Source: [Bacillus] enclensis | GTDB taxonomy: Bacteria; Bacillota; Bacilli; Bacillales; Bacillaceae_B | Direction: 5' to 3' | NCBI RefSeq assembly: GCF_001456935.1 | Contig: NZ_KQ758484.1 | Location: 1-64,000, forward strand | DNA: 64,000 bases | Part shown: piece by piece, positions 16,476-25,256 of the stretch | How the letters are laid out: every line of letters starts with the position of its first letter | Position numbering within the stretch: position 1 is the first letter of the stretch | Translations under genes and position numbers: made by a program | Notes under the pieces: model-generated | Databases searched by the model: none | Seen by the model: the letters and a program-made list of their open reading frames with translations, nothing else | Told to the model about the DNA's origin: nothing

Positions 16476-17012
16476 TTAACTGTTTTTGTTTGCCTGCATA
16501 GGAGTTTGAAACAACTCTTTTATCTCTGCCATTGATAAAAAGGTCAAGTTTGCTCCTATTCCATCTGGGTCTTCAATTTTCATTAAATTGATATACTTTG
16601 CATGTGAAATTTTATTGTTGTCTTCGGTAGCCTTTTCGTTTTTTACTGATATTTCAATTCTGTATCTTTTTGAAGGGTCTGGTCTTTCGATTACGACTGG
16701 TTCTACCTTTCCTTTTTCATCCACGATGACTGTTGTATTAGTGACTTTTTCGTTTTGAGGCTCAACTTTATATGTTTGTATTTTGCCTAAAAGTTGATTT
16801 TCAGAATATGGTTGAATAGAGATTGCTAACTCGGTATTGGGAGGAAGATTGGTCTTATTTCGTATTATTATGTTTGCACGCTTGATATAAACTTTAGCAT
16901 CCAATTTATATTTTGTATTAGGGTTTTCAACTGATTCTTCAAAAAGGATGACTCTACAACCTCCTAATAACAAACAGAAAACACTCAACAAAATAAGAGA
17001 TAAATATTTCAT
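16476..17012 (-). CDS. lipoprotein, unknown function
   Basis: A 178-residue lipoprotein (lipobox LGGC, Cys about 19). Residues about 35-125 form a beta-rich region (AKVYIKRANIIIRNKTNL, LAISIQPYSENQLLGKI, YRIEISVKNEKA), perhaps an immunoglobulin-like domain. AAGAAGGGC precedes the ATG. The gene lies alone between inverted repeats in an AT-rich section, which suggests acquisition. No family recognised. Confidence 0.65.
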   Translation of the reverse strand: MKYLSLILLSVFCLLLGGCRVILFEESVENPNTKYKLDAKVYIKRANIIIRNKTNLPPNTELAISIQPYSENQLLGKIQTYKVEPQNEKVTNTTVIVDEKGKVEPVVIERPDPSKRYRIEISVKNEKATEDNNKISHAKYINLMKIEDPDGIGANLTFLSMAEIKELFQTPMQANKNS

Positions 17013-17162
17013 ATGCCCTTCTTGAAAATTTTTAATTTTCAGTTATATATTAACACACAATCGCTCTGGTGTTTCCTTTTAATTACATTTATCTAGAAGC
17101 ATATTCAATTAACGGGGGCTTTAATAGAAGATCGCACAGCCGGTATCAATTTATAGTACAAG

Positions 17163-17200
17163 ACAAAAGACTCGTCAATCGACGAGTCTTTTTACCTTTT
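17163..17200 (+). terminator. intrinsic terminator with no visible gene before it
   Basis: AAAAGACTCGTC/GACGAGTCTTTTT is a perfect terminator on the plus strand, but the preceding 150 bases hold no gene. It may be left over from a lost gene or end a small RNA. Confidence 0.7.
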
Positions 17201-17252
17201 TTCGTTGCCAGTTTTTATGCCAATATGAGTGGCGTTAATGCTCGTTTTTTGG

Positions 17253-17308
17253 GTTTGAGCACCTCAAAACGGAACCCTTTATGCACAGGGGGTCAGGCCT
17301 TTTTTTGA
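17253..17308 (-). repeat. Right inverted repeat of the 1.26-kb segment
   Basis: GAGCACCTCAAAACGGAACCC followed by GCACAGGGGGTCAGGCC and a T-run; the inverse of 16047-16130. Confidence 0.65.
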
Positions 17309-17383
17309 ATAAGACGGTAGTTATGGAGGGTAAAAAATTGCCGGCGTTTTCCCTAAGTTTGCCGGGAGAATTACTCTTCTCCT

Positions 17384-17424
17384 AAAAACAACCTGGTCAT
17401 CTATATTGATGAACAGGTTGTTAT
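17384..17424 (-). terminator. terminator of the DUF4062-like operon
   Basis: On the minus strand AACAACCTG pairs with CAGGTTGTT and runs into TTTTTA, 17 bases after the stop of the 54-residue gene. Confidence 0.8.
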
Positions 17425-17440
17425 ACGTTCCTTGTTTTCA

Positions 17441-17605
17441 TTATATTTTCCGGTTTTTATTTTTCCCAAAAGCTTCTCTCAGCCTTTTATTCGTTTCGTC
17501 AAATCTCTTACCTTTTGCCTCAATATATTTTTCACCAGCTTTTTCCTTACCGGAGGCAACATGTATGATTTTCTCATCTTCATTTCGAATCGCATGTGTA
17601 CTCAT
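17441..17605 (-). CDS. 54-residue basic protein coupled to the DUF4062-like gene
   Basis: Reads MSTHAIRNEDEKIIHVASGK, then EKAGEKYIEAKGKRFDETNK and a C-terminus rich in Arg, Lys and Asn. Its ATG overlaps the TAA of the gene upstream (TAATG), and the ribosome site GGAGGG lies within that gene's last codons, so translation is coupled. Charged and probably helical; no cysteines. No known family. A partner, inhibitor or antitoxin of the larger protein is possible, but that is inference from arrangement only. Confidence 0.65.
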   Translation of the reverse strand: MSTHAIRNEDEKIIHVASGKEKAGEKYIEAKGKRFDETNKRLREAFGKNKNRKI

Positions 17606-18771
17606 TATTTTATCCCTCCAAGTAATTTGATGACAAAATTACGAAATAACGCAGGTTCTGTTTCAATTATATCACGCATGATGTCCTCTTTAAAGCGTTG
17701 TACGTTCTCTTCCGTCCAAAATGTATCGACAGGATAATGAAAACAAATAACATAATATCCAGATTTAATCCCAAGATAAAATTGTCTTTTCTTTTCATTA
17801 TAGAATAATTCAGGATTATTGCTATTATAGGCTTTTACTACATAAGAAGTCGGATCGTTCAAGCTGTAAATCGTATTATCGTCGCTGGCCATACCAGATG
17901 CAGCAACTAATTGAAGTTGTCCACTTGTCTTTTTATATAGTGTACTTCCAGAACAAGATTCATATTCACCTAATTCTTCTTCAAAAACGGTTCCCGGTCT
18001 TGTATAGATGGTGCCCTTTTTTAAAAACCGCTGTAGATACTCAAGAAACATTCGAGGGTTTAGGATTTCACCATCCTTAAGGTATTCAATAATTTTAGAC
18101 GTAAATTCTGCATGTTTCCGATAAGTGGGGCCCTCTGAAATTTGCTCATCAATTTCATCTTTCAGTGCGAGATACCTGCTTCCTTTTCGAAATAAATCAC
18201 TGAAGTACCTTTTAATAATTTTCATCGGGTCAACACCGATGGCAATTTGCTCAAGATAATGCCCTTTTTTGTAGATATCAAATAAAAATCCCCATACATA
18301 GGAATCAATACTATCTGTCTTCTCAGGATGTTTATTCCAAGCTGCTTCGGCAATATTTTTATAGGTATCAGGTTCCGTACCTTGATGATTTTTTTTATAC
18401 TCTTCAACCATTTCAGCCATCATAATCCTCAGGTCATACCAAAACAAACGGTAGATATCATCTTGGACAAACACGATGATGTGCTTACTATTTTGGTGAG
18501 CCGCTTGAAATTCGCAATGGGTAACTGTTGCTTTATACGACTCCATATAGTTTCCAGCTCTATGCGCCACAAATAACAAAAAAACATCGCTTTTGCCTAC
18601 ATATTCCAAACAATTTTCAACCAATTCTTGTGTAGGCCATGGTCCGAAGTCTTTCTCATACATTAGCGGATAATGTTCCATCATTTTTAGTTCCGTATGT
18701 ACTTGCTCTCTTAGTTGCTTTAAGCCAGGTTCAGCTGCAGAGCTTATAAACACTTTCGCTGGTTCAGCCAT
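17605..18771 (-). CDS. DUF4062-like protein with GAF-like C-terminus, candidate signalling or defence protein
   Basis: A protein of about 388 residues. It opens AEPAKVFISSAAEPGLKQLREQ; 'VFISSxxxxLxxxR', the later MYEKDFGPWPTQELVENCLEYVG, SDVFLLFVAHRAGNY, CEFQAA and KHIIVFVQ follow the DUF4062/TIR-like nucleotide-binding fold in order (about 5-120). The middle (about 120-270) is helical. The last 110 residues (LQLVAASGMASDDNTIY... GYYVICFHYP.. FWTEENVQRF) look like a GAF domain. DUF4062 proteins are often paired with effector or sensor modules and some occur in defence loci. No transmembrane segment. ATG 18771 is favoured over 18774 by spacing from GAGGTG. AT-rich codon use suggests transfer. 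Confidence 0.65.
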   Translation of the reverse strand: MAEPAKVFISSAAEPGLKQLREQVHTELKMMEHYPLMYEKDFGPWPTQELVENCLEYVGKSDVFLLFVAHRAGNYMESYKATVTHCEFQAAHQNSKHIIVFVQDDIYRLFWYDLRIMMAEMVEEYKKNHQGTEPDTYKNIAEAAWNKHPEKTDSIDSYVWGFLFDIYKKGHYLEQIAIGVDPMKIIKRYFSDLFRKGSRYLALKDEIDEQISEGPTYRKHAEFTSKIIEYLKDGEILNPRMFLEYLQRFLKKGTIYTRPGTVFEEELGEYESCSGSTLYKKTSGQLQLVAASGMASDDNTIYSLNDPTSYVVKAYNSNNPELFYNEKKRQFYLGIKSGYYVICFHYPVDTFWTEENVQRFKEDIMRDIIETEPALFRNFVIKLLGGIK

Positions 18772-18934
18772 CATAACACCTCGTTAAAAGTTAAGTACAC
18801 TTACTAGTTCGACACAAATCCCTAAATTCCTTTAAATTCCATATTATAGAGTCAGGGGGCATAAATATATATATAAAAAACACTTGCCATCACAAAATTT
18901 CTCAAGTAAACTAATGAAAATAATTCCAATAACA

Positions 18935-19165
18935 ACAAGTGATGATAGGATTCAGTAGTCAATTATCTCCCTGTCGAAGAGATCTGATGGCCGGTGCGAG
19001 TCAGAACACAGATAATGGCGAATTACCCCCTTGAACTTTTCCTGCGAAGATCAGTAGCAGGAAACGGCCGGACCGTTATCCGATTGAGTGGAAGAGAAAT
19101 TCTTCAAGCAAGGGTGGTACCGCGTTAACCACGTCCCTTTATGAGGGGCGTGGTTTTATTTTTGA
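18935..19165 (+). promoter_or_regulatory. T-box leader of tyrS
   Basis: The T-box consensus AGGGTGGTACCGCG is at 19111-19124, directly before a terminator (ACCACGTCCC..GGGGCGTGGT then TTTTATTTTT, about 19129-19162). Upstream lies the long stem I region; a TAC triplet at about 19024-19026 in AATTACCCC is a candidate tyrosine specifier. Uncharged tRNA-Tyr binding would favour the antiterminator and expression of tyrS. Confidence 0.9.
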
Positions 19166-19181
19166 TAAGGAGGAAAAATAG

Positions 19182-20414
19182 ATGAAGGAACTGACGAAAG
19201 AACAGCAGGCAGAATTGGAGAGGCAGATCAGCCTTTATCAGAACGGGGTTGTGGAGACGATTCCCGAGAATGAATTAAGGGATAAAGTGGAGCGTTCCAT
19301 CCAGACCGGGATGCCGCTTAAAATAAAACTCGGCCTCGACCCGACTGCACCGGACGTCCATCTGGGGCATACCGTGGTCCTGAATAAACTGAAGCAATTC
19401 CAGGAAAACGGCCATATCATCCAGCTGATCATCGGAGATTTCACCGGGAAGATCGGCGACCCGACCGGAAAATCGACCGTGCGGAAACAGCTGACCGATG
19501 AAGATGTAAAGGTGAATGCCCAGACATACTTTGAACAGTTCGGCCGTGTGCTCGATATGGAGAAAGTGGAGCTTTTCTATAACTCCGAGTGGCTGACACC
19601 GCTGAACCTCGAAGACGTCATTCGCTTGTCTTCGAGCATCACGGTCGCACGCCTGATCGAGCGGAACGATTTCTCAAACCGAATTGCAACAGGGAAACCG
19701 ATTTCCCTGCATGAATTCTTCTACCCGCTGATGCAGGGCTACGATTCCGTCGCCCTCGAAAGCGACATCGAACTCGGAGGCACCGACCAGCACTTCAACG
19801 TCCTGATGGGCCGGCATCTGCAGGAGCACTACGGAAAAGAAAAACAGGTCGTCATGCTGCTTCCGCTGCTAGAAGGACTGGACGGCGTCGACAAAATGTC
19901 CAAATCCAAACACAACTACATCGGAATCGACGAACCGCCAAACGAGATCTTCGGAAAAACGATGTCGATCCCTGATGAGCTCATCGTCAAATACTTCAAC
20001 CTGGTCACAGACCTGCCGCTGGAAGAAAAACAAAAAATCTCGGCCGGCTTGGCAGACGAGACCCTCCATCCAAGGGACGCCAAAGTCCGCCTGGCCCGCA
20101 CCATCGTCTCCATGTTCCACGGAGAAGAAGCAGCCGCTGCTGCGGTCGAACACTTCCAAACCGTCTTCCAAAAAGGAGCCCTGCCAGAGGATATTCCTTC
20201 AGTCGAATGGAAAGGCGCCTCGGAAGTCGCGATCATCGAACTGCTAGTCGGACTTGGCATGCAAAGCTCAAAGAGTGAAGCCAGAAGAATGATCAAAAAC
20301 GGCGGCATTAGGATCGACGGCGAGAAAGTGCTGGATACCGAAATGCTGGTTTCGGTGACGGACGGGATAATCGTGCAGGTTGGGAAGAGGAAGTTTGTGA
20401 GGGTGAAGGTTTGA
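19182..20414 (+). CDS. tyrS: tyrosyl-tRNA synthetase (TyrZ-like)
   Basis: A 410-residue class I synthetase that charges tRNA-Tyr. PDVHLGH is the HIGH motif and KMSKSKHN the KMSKS loop; the C-terminal S4 RNA-binding domain ([22 protein letters not shown]) is complete. [20 protein letters not shown] and [16 protein letters not shown] match the TyrZ branch rather than the B. subtilis TyrS branch, whose motif is CGVDPTADSLHIGH. AAGGAGG precedes the ATG. Controlled by the tyrosine T-box just upstream. TyrZ enzymes in Bacillus discriminate better against D-tyrosine; whether a second TyrS exists elsewhere in this genome cannot be seen. Confidence 0.95.
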   Translation: MKELTKEQQAELERQISLYQNGVVETIPENELRDKVERSIQTGMPLKIKLGLDPTAPDVHLGHTVVLNKLKQFQENGHIIQLIIGDFTGKIGDPTGKSTVRKQLTDEDVKVNAQTYFEQFGRVLDMEKVELFYNSEWLTPLNLEDVIRLSSSITVARLIERNDFSNRIATGKPISLHEFFYPLMQGYDSVALESDIELGGTDQHFNVLMGRHLQEHYGKEKQVVMLLPLLEGLDGVDKMSKSKHNYIGIDEPPNEIFGKTMSIPDELIVKYFNLVTDLPLEEKQKISAGLADETLHPRDAKVRLARTIVSMFHGEEAAAAAVEHFQTVFQKGALPEDIPSVEWKGASEVAIIELLVGLGMQSSKSEARRMIKNGGIRIDGEKVLDTEMLVSVTDGIIVQVGKRKFVRVKV

Positions 20415-20487
20415 TTGAAAAAAAACACAAAGAGGCTGGGGCAAACCCACGTTTAAAGACGAAATTATAGAGTAGACTCTAAACAAC

Positions 20488-20737
20488 GCTAATGATTTCC
20501 GTGCAAGACTTCGCTTTCCGCGGGTAGCCCGTGAGCCTCCTCGGCAAGCCTGCGGGGTCTCACTTGTCCAGCTGCAGGGCTTAGAGGCACATGTCATAAG
20601 CCAAACCAACCAAGAAGGCAAAGAACGCCTTCGTGGCCGATTCGTCTTATGCCACACGCCTCTGAGCAAAGCCCTTCCGCTTTTCTTATAAGCTACTCTT
20701 CCCGCAGGAGTCTTCGTCTTGCACTCCAATCAACCGC
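20488..20737. repeat. 250-bp dispersed element with terminal inverted repeats
   Basis: Largest copy of the family at 5285-5510, in opposite orientation. Ends read ATGATTTCCGTGCAAGACTT and GTCTTGCACTCCAATCAACC. Internal words CTTTCCGCGGG, GAGCCTCCTCGGC, GGCCGATTCGTCTTATGCC and GCCCTTCCGCTTTTC are shared. It lies inside the tyrS terminator region. Confidence 0.85.
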
Positions 20738-20771
20738 TGAATGAGCTAAACCCTAAATGAACAATGAAGAA

Positions 20772-20828
20772 ATTAAAAACCCAAACTAATTTGCCTTATC
20801 TCATGCAAATTAGTTCGAGTTTTTCTTA
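20772..20828. terminator. CTAATTTGC/GCAAATTAG hairpin
   Basis: AAACCCAAACTAATTTGC pairs with GCAAATTAGTTCGAGTTTTT, giving a stem of 11 or more bases with T-rich 3' side. It probably terminates tyrS transcripts in practice. Confidence 0.7.
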
Positions 20829-20992
20829 GACTAAATCACTTTTGTCCCAGCCTTTTTTTATAAACATGGGTTCTCTTATGCGTTTAATCGCCGCTTAAAG
20901 TAACCACATAACTTCGCAAAAAATATCCCTAGCATCACGATTAGAGCGAATAATACTGAACCAGTTCAGACTAAGTTACATACACATTCGAA

Positions 20993-21346
20993 TCATTCCC
21001 TGGCAGCATAGATTTTATTTTGCACCAAAATATAGTCTTCAACCGGCAGACCCTTCAAGGAGTAGATCTTACTTCCTTCACCAGCGAAAGTGGCTTCTCC
21101 GTTTTTCAATTGGTATCTCGGATTACTTTCTTCCTTGCTGCCTACCACACTGAATGAAATTACACCTATTTCCTTATCTATCTCTCTAATTTCTTCTTTT
21201 ATATCTTTTTCTTCATTATAAGAATACGTTTTGTCATTCCAGACGACTACATCTGACCATTCTACCGAACTATGGGTTTCGGGAGAAGAAAAAGCACATC
21301 CAGACAAAAGCAGTAGAATGATCGTTAGGTCTATTAATTTCTTCAT
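20993..21346 (-). CDS. small lipoprotein, unknown function
   Basis: A 117-residue lipoprotein (lipobox LSGC, Cys about 17). The exported part has the segment DVVVWNDKTYSYNEEKDI and EVEDYILVQNKIYAARE-like strands at the end, reminiscent of small Bacillus lipoproteins of undefined role. GGGGAGGAT precedes the ATG. Separated from the GNAT gene by a short gap; both on the minus strand. Confidence 0.65.
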   Translation of the reverse strand: MKKLIDLTIILLLLSGCAFSSPETHSSVEWSDVVVWNDKTYSYNEEKDIKEEIREIDKEIGVISFSVVGSKEESNPRYQLKNGEATFAGEGSKIYSLKGLPVEDYILVQNKIYAARE

Positions 21347-21441
21347 ATATCCTCCCCTCTAACTCCTCCATAGATTTGCTTTATAATTCTGAGTTGAAAG
21401 GGAGCCTTATCATCATTCACGAGGCCGTCCATCGTTACCAC

Positions 21442-22356
21442 TCAACCCAAATACATATCCACCACAGCCTTATTCCGAATGAAACCCAAATCCTCATAAA
21501 GCTTAATCGCGGGATTATCTTTCAGCACAGCCAATCGCGTAGCCGGGTACTCCTTACTCGATATGTTAATAGAATGGGTTAACAGAAATCGTCCAATCCC
21601 CTTCTTCTGATGGTCAGGGTCCACGGCTAAGCTCATGATGAGAGGATAGTTTTCAAACTCCATGTGCAGGCATACGCCAACAATGGAGTCCGTGCCCGTA
21701 TCTACAATCACCCTTGAACACTCATCCATGATGGTTTGGTTTTGATATTTTTCCAGGAATTCATCTACATGATTCACATAATCCTCTTTCGCTCCGATTC
21801 GTTTATAAGCTGGATTTGCTTTATACGATTTCATAAGCAGACAGGCGATTTCATTCGTATCTTCACTTGAAACCGCTCTGGATCTATATCCTTCAGGAAG
21901 TATCGCCTTCATAGATTGTGTCGGACGGATCATCCAATAGTTCGCTTCTCGAATCCGGCAGCCATGTTGTTCATAAGAGGGAACATGTTCTTCCACAATG
22001 TCCCTGAAATAAATTTCACCTTCCGTCTTCGATACCTTTTTTAAGTAGTTTAGAAGCTTGCAGAGCACCCCTTCATAATCATCATATGGCGGCACAACAA
22101 ATAAATCCGCCATGAAATTAGGTTTCAGGAATACACCGCCAACAATCGTTTCATCTTTCTTAATGAAATAACCACAGTCAAAAATCGCTGCGATTTCAAT
22201 CATTGCCCCCGTTGACCTCCTGAAAAAATAATCTGCATATTTCTGTCCATAATAGATGGAATAATAACGGGTGAACTCTTTGGGCTCCTGGTAAACCATT
22301 TTGAACCCATCTTCTAAATCAATATGTTTTTTTATAGTTTGAGCTTGCTCAATCAT
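21442..22356 (-). CDS. GNAT acetyltransferase with N-terminal GNAT-like extension
   Basis: A 304-residue protein. The C-terminal half (about 155-300) is a complete GNAT domain: YRSRAVSSEDTNEIACLL, MSLAVDPDHQKKGIGRFLL with the acetyl-CoA binding Q-x-x-G-I-G loop, and RLAVLKDNPAIKLYEDLGF. The first half looks like a degenerate GNAT domain (IVGGVFLKPNFMADLFVVPP), giving a two-domain enzyme. GGGGGAG before the ATG. Substrate unknown. Confidence 0.8.
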   Translation of the reverse strand: MIEQAQTIKKHIDLEDGFKMVYQEPKEFTRYYSIYYGQKYADYFFRRSTGAMIEIAAIFDCGYFIKKDETIVGGVFLKPNFMADLFVVPPYDDYEGVLCKLLNYLKKVSKTEGEIYFRDIVEEHVPSYEQHGCRIREANYWMIRPTQSMKAILPEGYRSRAVSSEDTNEIACLLMKSYKANPAYKRIGAKEDYVNHVDEFLEKYQNQTIMDECSRVIVDTGTDSIVGVCLHMEFENYPLIMSLAVDPDHQKKGIGRFLLTHSINISSKEYPATRLAVLKDNPAIKLYEDLGFIRNKAVVDMYLG

Positions 22357-22529
22357 TGATTTACTCCCCCTTTCTTTGACCTGAACTTCCCTGATAGTGA
22401 AAGACCTGAATCACCTCACTATTAATCTGGTTGCTTTCCCTAATCTTTAAGAGAAGTATTGGTAGTGATCCGTTGTTCCAAACAATATGTATAGAAGGGC
22501 GTGATTTATCTAAGTTTTCATCATTCTCA

Positions 22530-22660
22530 GCGGTTGATTGGAGTGCAGGACGAAGACTCCTGCGGGAGATGCGAGTTAGGTGAGACCCCGCAGGAGCAGC
22601 GCGACGAGGAGGCTCACCAACCGCCCGCGGAAAGCGTAGTCTTGCACGGAAATCAATAGC
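22530..22660. repeat. 131-bp shortened copy of the TIR element
   Basis: GCGGTTGATTGGAGTGCAGG at the left and GTCTTGCACGGAAATCAATA at the right are inverted repeats. The body keeps only the CGAAGACTCCTGCGGGA..GACCCCGCAGGAG part and CGCGGAAAGCG; the central half of the 226/250-bp forms is missing. It lies before the GNAT gene. Confidence 0.85.
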
Positions 22661-22686
22661 GGTATTCAAAGCTCATACACAAAAGA

Positions 22687-23643
22687 TCACCCATGCAGCA
22701 CAAACTTCCAATAAGCCAAACAAATAAACGTACAAACCCAGGATACAAACCCGAACACCGTCACGATCGTATTCTCAGACCACCCGTATTTCAGCCCATA
22801 GTGAAAATGGATCGGCGTCATCCTGAAGATCCGCTTCCCTGTCTTTTTAAATGAAGCCACCTGAAGGATGACCGAAAGCTGTTCTGCAAAATAGATGATG
22901 AACAGCAGTGGAATCAGAATCTCCACCTTCTCAATCACGGCAAGAAATGAAAGCGATCCGCCTATCGCCAGTGATCCCGTATCCCCCATGAATGCTTTCG
23001 CTGGGAATAGATTATAAATCAGAAAACCGAGCAGGCATCCGATCATGACCAGACTAAAAAGCTTCACTTCTGGTGTGTCTGAAATCACAAAAAAGAAAAA
23101 GTAAGTGGGAATGGCCACTACCCCTAACAGCCCGTCCAGGCCGTCTGTGAAATTAATGGCATTGGCTGAACCAACGACAAACAATGCGATCACCACGATA
23201 TAGACTGCCATCGGAAGATCAAAGGACACATTTTCAGTAATCCGGACCACGGTGTCGATACCGAGTTCTTTTACCACGTAGTAAAGCAGCGTACCCGTAA
23301 ACAGAAATTGCAGGATAAGCTTGGTCCTGCTCGATACCCCTAAAGGATCCTGGCGTGAAGCCTTCCAAAAATCATCCAAAAACCCGATAAAACCGAATAA
23401 TATGTACGTTACTGCCAGGAAATACATGAATGGCGTGGGCGAAAAGAGGATGGATACGATAAGTCCTGTTAAAAGGATGATCCCAAACATCAATGGCGTC
23501 CCTTTTTTTAACTGATGATTGGCCGGGAGCTCCTTCCTGATCGGCTGCACGAGCCTTAATTTTCTTAATAGAGCAATGAAGAACGGGGACAACACAGCAA
23601 CAATTACAAAAGCAATGATGGCCGGTATGATTTGATCACTCAC
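22687..23643 (-). CDS. mraY: MraY-like phospho-N-acetylmuramoyl-pentapeptide transferase
   Basis: A 318-residue protein with about ten membrane helices. FIGFLDDFWKAS holds the Asp-Asp metal motif, NAINFTDGLDGLLG the central catalytic Asp motif, FMGDTGSLAIGG the second loop, and MTPIHFHYGLKYG the C-terminal HxH-type motif, so the active site is intact. MraY moves phospho-MurNAc-pentapeptide to undecaprenyl phosphate to make lipid I. It is not in the usual dcw gene cluster: its neighbours are GNAT and aldolase genes, so it is probably a second copy or a related polyprenyl-phosphate sugar transferase. Confidence 0.85.
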   Translation of the reverse strand: MSDQIIPAIIAFVIVAVLSPFFIALLRKLRLVQPIRKELPANHQLKKGTPLMFGIILLTGLIVSILFSPTPFMYFLAVTYILFGFIGFLDDFWKASRQDPLGVSSRTKLILQFLFTGTLLYYVVKELGIDTVVRITENVSFDLPMAVYIVVIALFVVGSANAINFTDGLDGLLGVVAIPTYFFFFVISDTPEVKLFSLVMIGCLLGFLIYNLFPAKAFMGDTGSLAIGGSLSFLAVIEKVEILIPLLFIIYFAEQLSVILQVASFKKTGKRIFRMTPIHFHYGLKYGWSENTIVTVFGFVSWVCTFICLAYWKFVLHG

Positions 23644-23720
23644 ATCTGGTATTCTCCTTTTCTATTTATTTCCTATATATAAGTTCTAGTCAGACGGGTG
23701 ATATCCTTTAATCTATACAA

Positions 23721-23757
23721 AAAAAGACCCCCGCTCCCAAAGGAAGCAGAAGGCCGA
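23721..23757 (-). terminator. terminator after the aldolase gene
   Basis: On the minus strand GCTTCC/GGGAGC stem extended by GGCC and GGGGGTC, followed by TTTTTTTG. Confidence 0.65.
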
Positions 23758-23763
23758 AACGCT

Positions 23764-24654
23764 CTATTTTTTATTCACAGAAGCATCATAAATCGATTCA
23801 ATCGCACTCTTCATCGCTTTATCGAACTCTTCACCCGTTTGATTGACCCTTAATTCCTCAGCCAGTGCACGGGAGAAGCTCGCGATCATTCCATCGTTTT
23901 CTTTCAGCTTCTCGTTCGCTTCATCACGGGAGTAGCCGCCGGAGAGCGCAACCACCCGGACGACGCGGGGATGCTCGACCAATTCCTTGTACGCGTTGGC
24001 CTTTGTCGGAATCGTGAGCTTCAGCATCACGTTTTCATCATCCGAGAGATCATTCAGGTGATTGAGGATCTCTTTCTTCAAAATTTCTTCGCATTCTTCC
24101 TTCTTTTCGCTGTGAATATTCACTTCCGGCTCGATGATCGGAACGAGATCGGCCGCTATGATTTTCTTGCCGACTTCGAATTGCTGGTCCACCACAGCCT
24201 TGATGCCCTCTTCATTCGGCTCATGGATGACCGAACGCATCTTTGTGCCGAAAATATTCCGTTCATTCGCACGGCGAAGCGTCTCATCCAAGTCCGGATT
24301 CGGCTTCATCAGCTGGACGCCGTTTTCTTGTTCAGCAAGGCCTTTATCCACTTTCAAGAACGGGACGATATGATGGTCAGCCAGATAATCCGCCGTATAC
24401 TTCCCCTCCACCTTACTGTCCATCGTCTGCTCGAACAAAATTACCCCGAGGATGTGCTCCGAACTGAATGCTGGAGACGTCATGATCCTCGTCCGCATCT
24501 CATGCACCTGCTCAAACATTTCATCCTCATTCGAATAAGAGTCCTCCATCACGCCATAAGCTGCCAGCGCTTTCGGCGTACTGCCGCCGCTCTGGTCCAG
24601 CGCCGCAATAAACCCTTTCCCATTCTTCATTCGATCCAATTGACTTTGATTCAT
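23764..24654 (-). CDS. fda: fructose-bisphosphate aldolase class I
   Basis: A protein of about 296 residues, typical of the bacterial class I aldolases of Gram-positives. [66 protein letters not shown] and [15 protein letters not shown] are all conserved class I signatures, including the lysine used for the Schiff base. It splits fructose 1,6-bisphosphate into two triose phosphates without a metal. ATG 24654 is preferred to GTG 24663 because AAGGAG lies eight bases before it. Monocistronic. Confidence 0.92.
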   Translation of the reverse strand: MNQSQLDRMKNGKGFIAALDQSGGSTPKALAAYGVMEDSYSNEDEMFEQVHEMRTRIMTSPAFSSEHILGVILFEQTMDSKVEGKYTADYLADHHIVPFLKVDKGLAEQENGVQLMKPNPDLDETLRRANERNIFGTKMRSVIHEPNEEGIKAVVDQQFEVGKKIIAADLVPIIEPEVNIHSEKKEECEEILKKEILNHLNDLSDDENVMLKLTIPTKANAYKELVEHPRVVRVVALSGGYSRDEANEKLKENDGMIASFSRALAEELRVNQTGEEFDKAMKSAIESIYDASVNKK

Positions 24655-24873
24655 GTGTTCCACTCCTTTTTCGTTCTTGTCGGAAACCTTCCTTTATACT
24701 AGTTCCCCATTTTTGGGGGAGTTAACACAGATCAAGCAGGAAATTAGCTAAGAGGACGGGAATCGACAATTTATAAGAGTGAAAAGAAGGAGAAAATACT
24801 AAATTGGGTTATTATGGTATAATTGTAAAAAGTGCTAACATCGAATTTGATGTAAAAGAACTGAGGTGGAAAA

Positions 24874-25194
24874 TTGAATAGAAACAAGCTTTTAATCTCA
24901 GGAATGCTATTGCTCGTATTGATCATAACCCTGCCGCCATTGTTTGCACCGCTCGTACACAACCATGATTCATCCAGGTCAGCACTGCGTGAAGCCATAT
25001 ACAAAGACGGCCACCCCTATCAAAGCTTTACTGCTTTTATAAAAAAAGGAGATTACAAGGACGAAGCTTACGGCCAGCTTTATAATGTATACTGGTATGA
25101 TTACAATAGCCCCACGGGAGAGACAGCAACGATGTGCTACACAAACAAGATCGAAAACGATAAGTATGTAGTGGCGTGCGGGACAGGTCCATAA
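24874..25194 (+). CDS. secreted or membrane-anchored small protein
   Basis: A 106-residue protein with TTG start and GAGGTGGA ahead of it. Residues about 6-29 are a hydrophobic signal or anchor (LLISGMLLLVLIITLPPLF). The rest is exported and contains two cysteines (TMCYT and VACGTGP) that could form a disulfide, with a Tyr-rich middle (YNVYWYDYN). No family recognised. Confidence 0.6.
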   Translation: MNRNKLLISGMLLLVLIITLPPLFAPLVHNHDSSRSALREAIYKDGHPYQSFTAFIKKGDYKDEAYGQLYNVYWYDYNSPTGETATMCYTNKIENDKYVVACGTGP

Positions 25195-25227
25195 TATGGC
25201 GAAGCTGAATTCAAACTTAAACTATTA

Positions 25228-25256
25228 AAAACCAGACGGGTGCTGGTTTTTTTACT
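25228..25256. terminator. bidirectional terminator
   Basis: AAAACCAG/CTGGTTTT with seven-base loop and T/A-runs on both sides, between two convergent genes. Confidence 0.85.

Larger units (their letters stand above)
20430..20862 (+). terminator. tyrS terminator split by a repeat insertion
   Basis: AGGCTGGGGCAAA at about 20435-20447 pairs with TTTTGTCCCAGCC at about 20842-20854, which is followed by TTTTTTTATA. Such arms are normally adjacent in Bacillaceae terminators. Here they are separated by about 400 bases holding the 250-bp TIR element and a second hairpin. Whether the long-range stem still terminates is unclear. Confidence 0.6.

Noticed and set aside
16335-16535. 66-residue gene before the island lipoprotein
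   Set aside because: No ribosome site, overlaps the convergent gene end, and no family recognised; kept only as a possible remnant.
23971-24702. 243-residue plus-strand ORF over the aldolase
   Set aside because: Antisense to a complete class I aldolase with all motifs.
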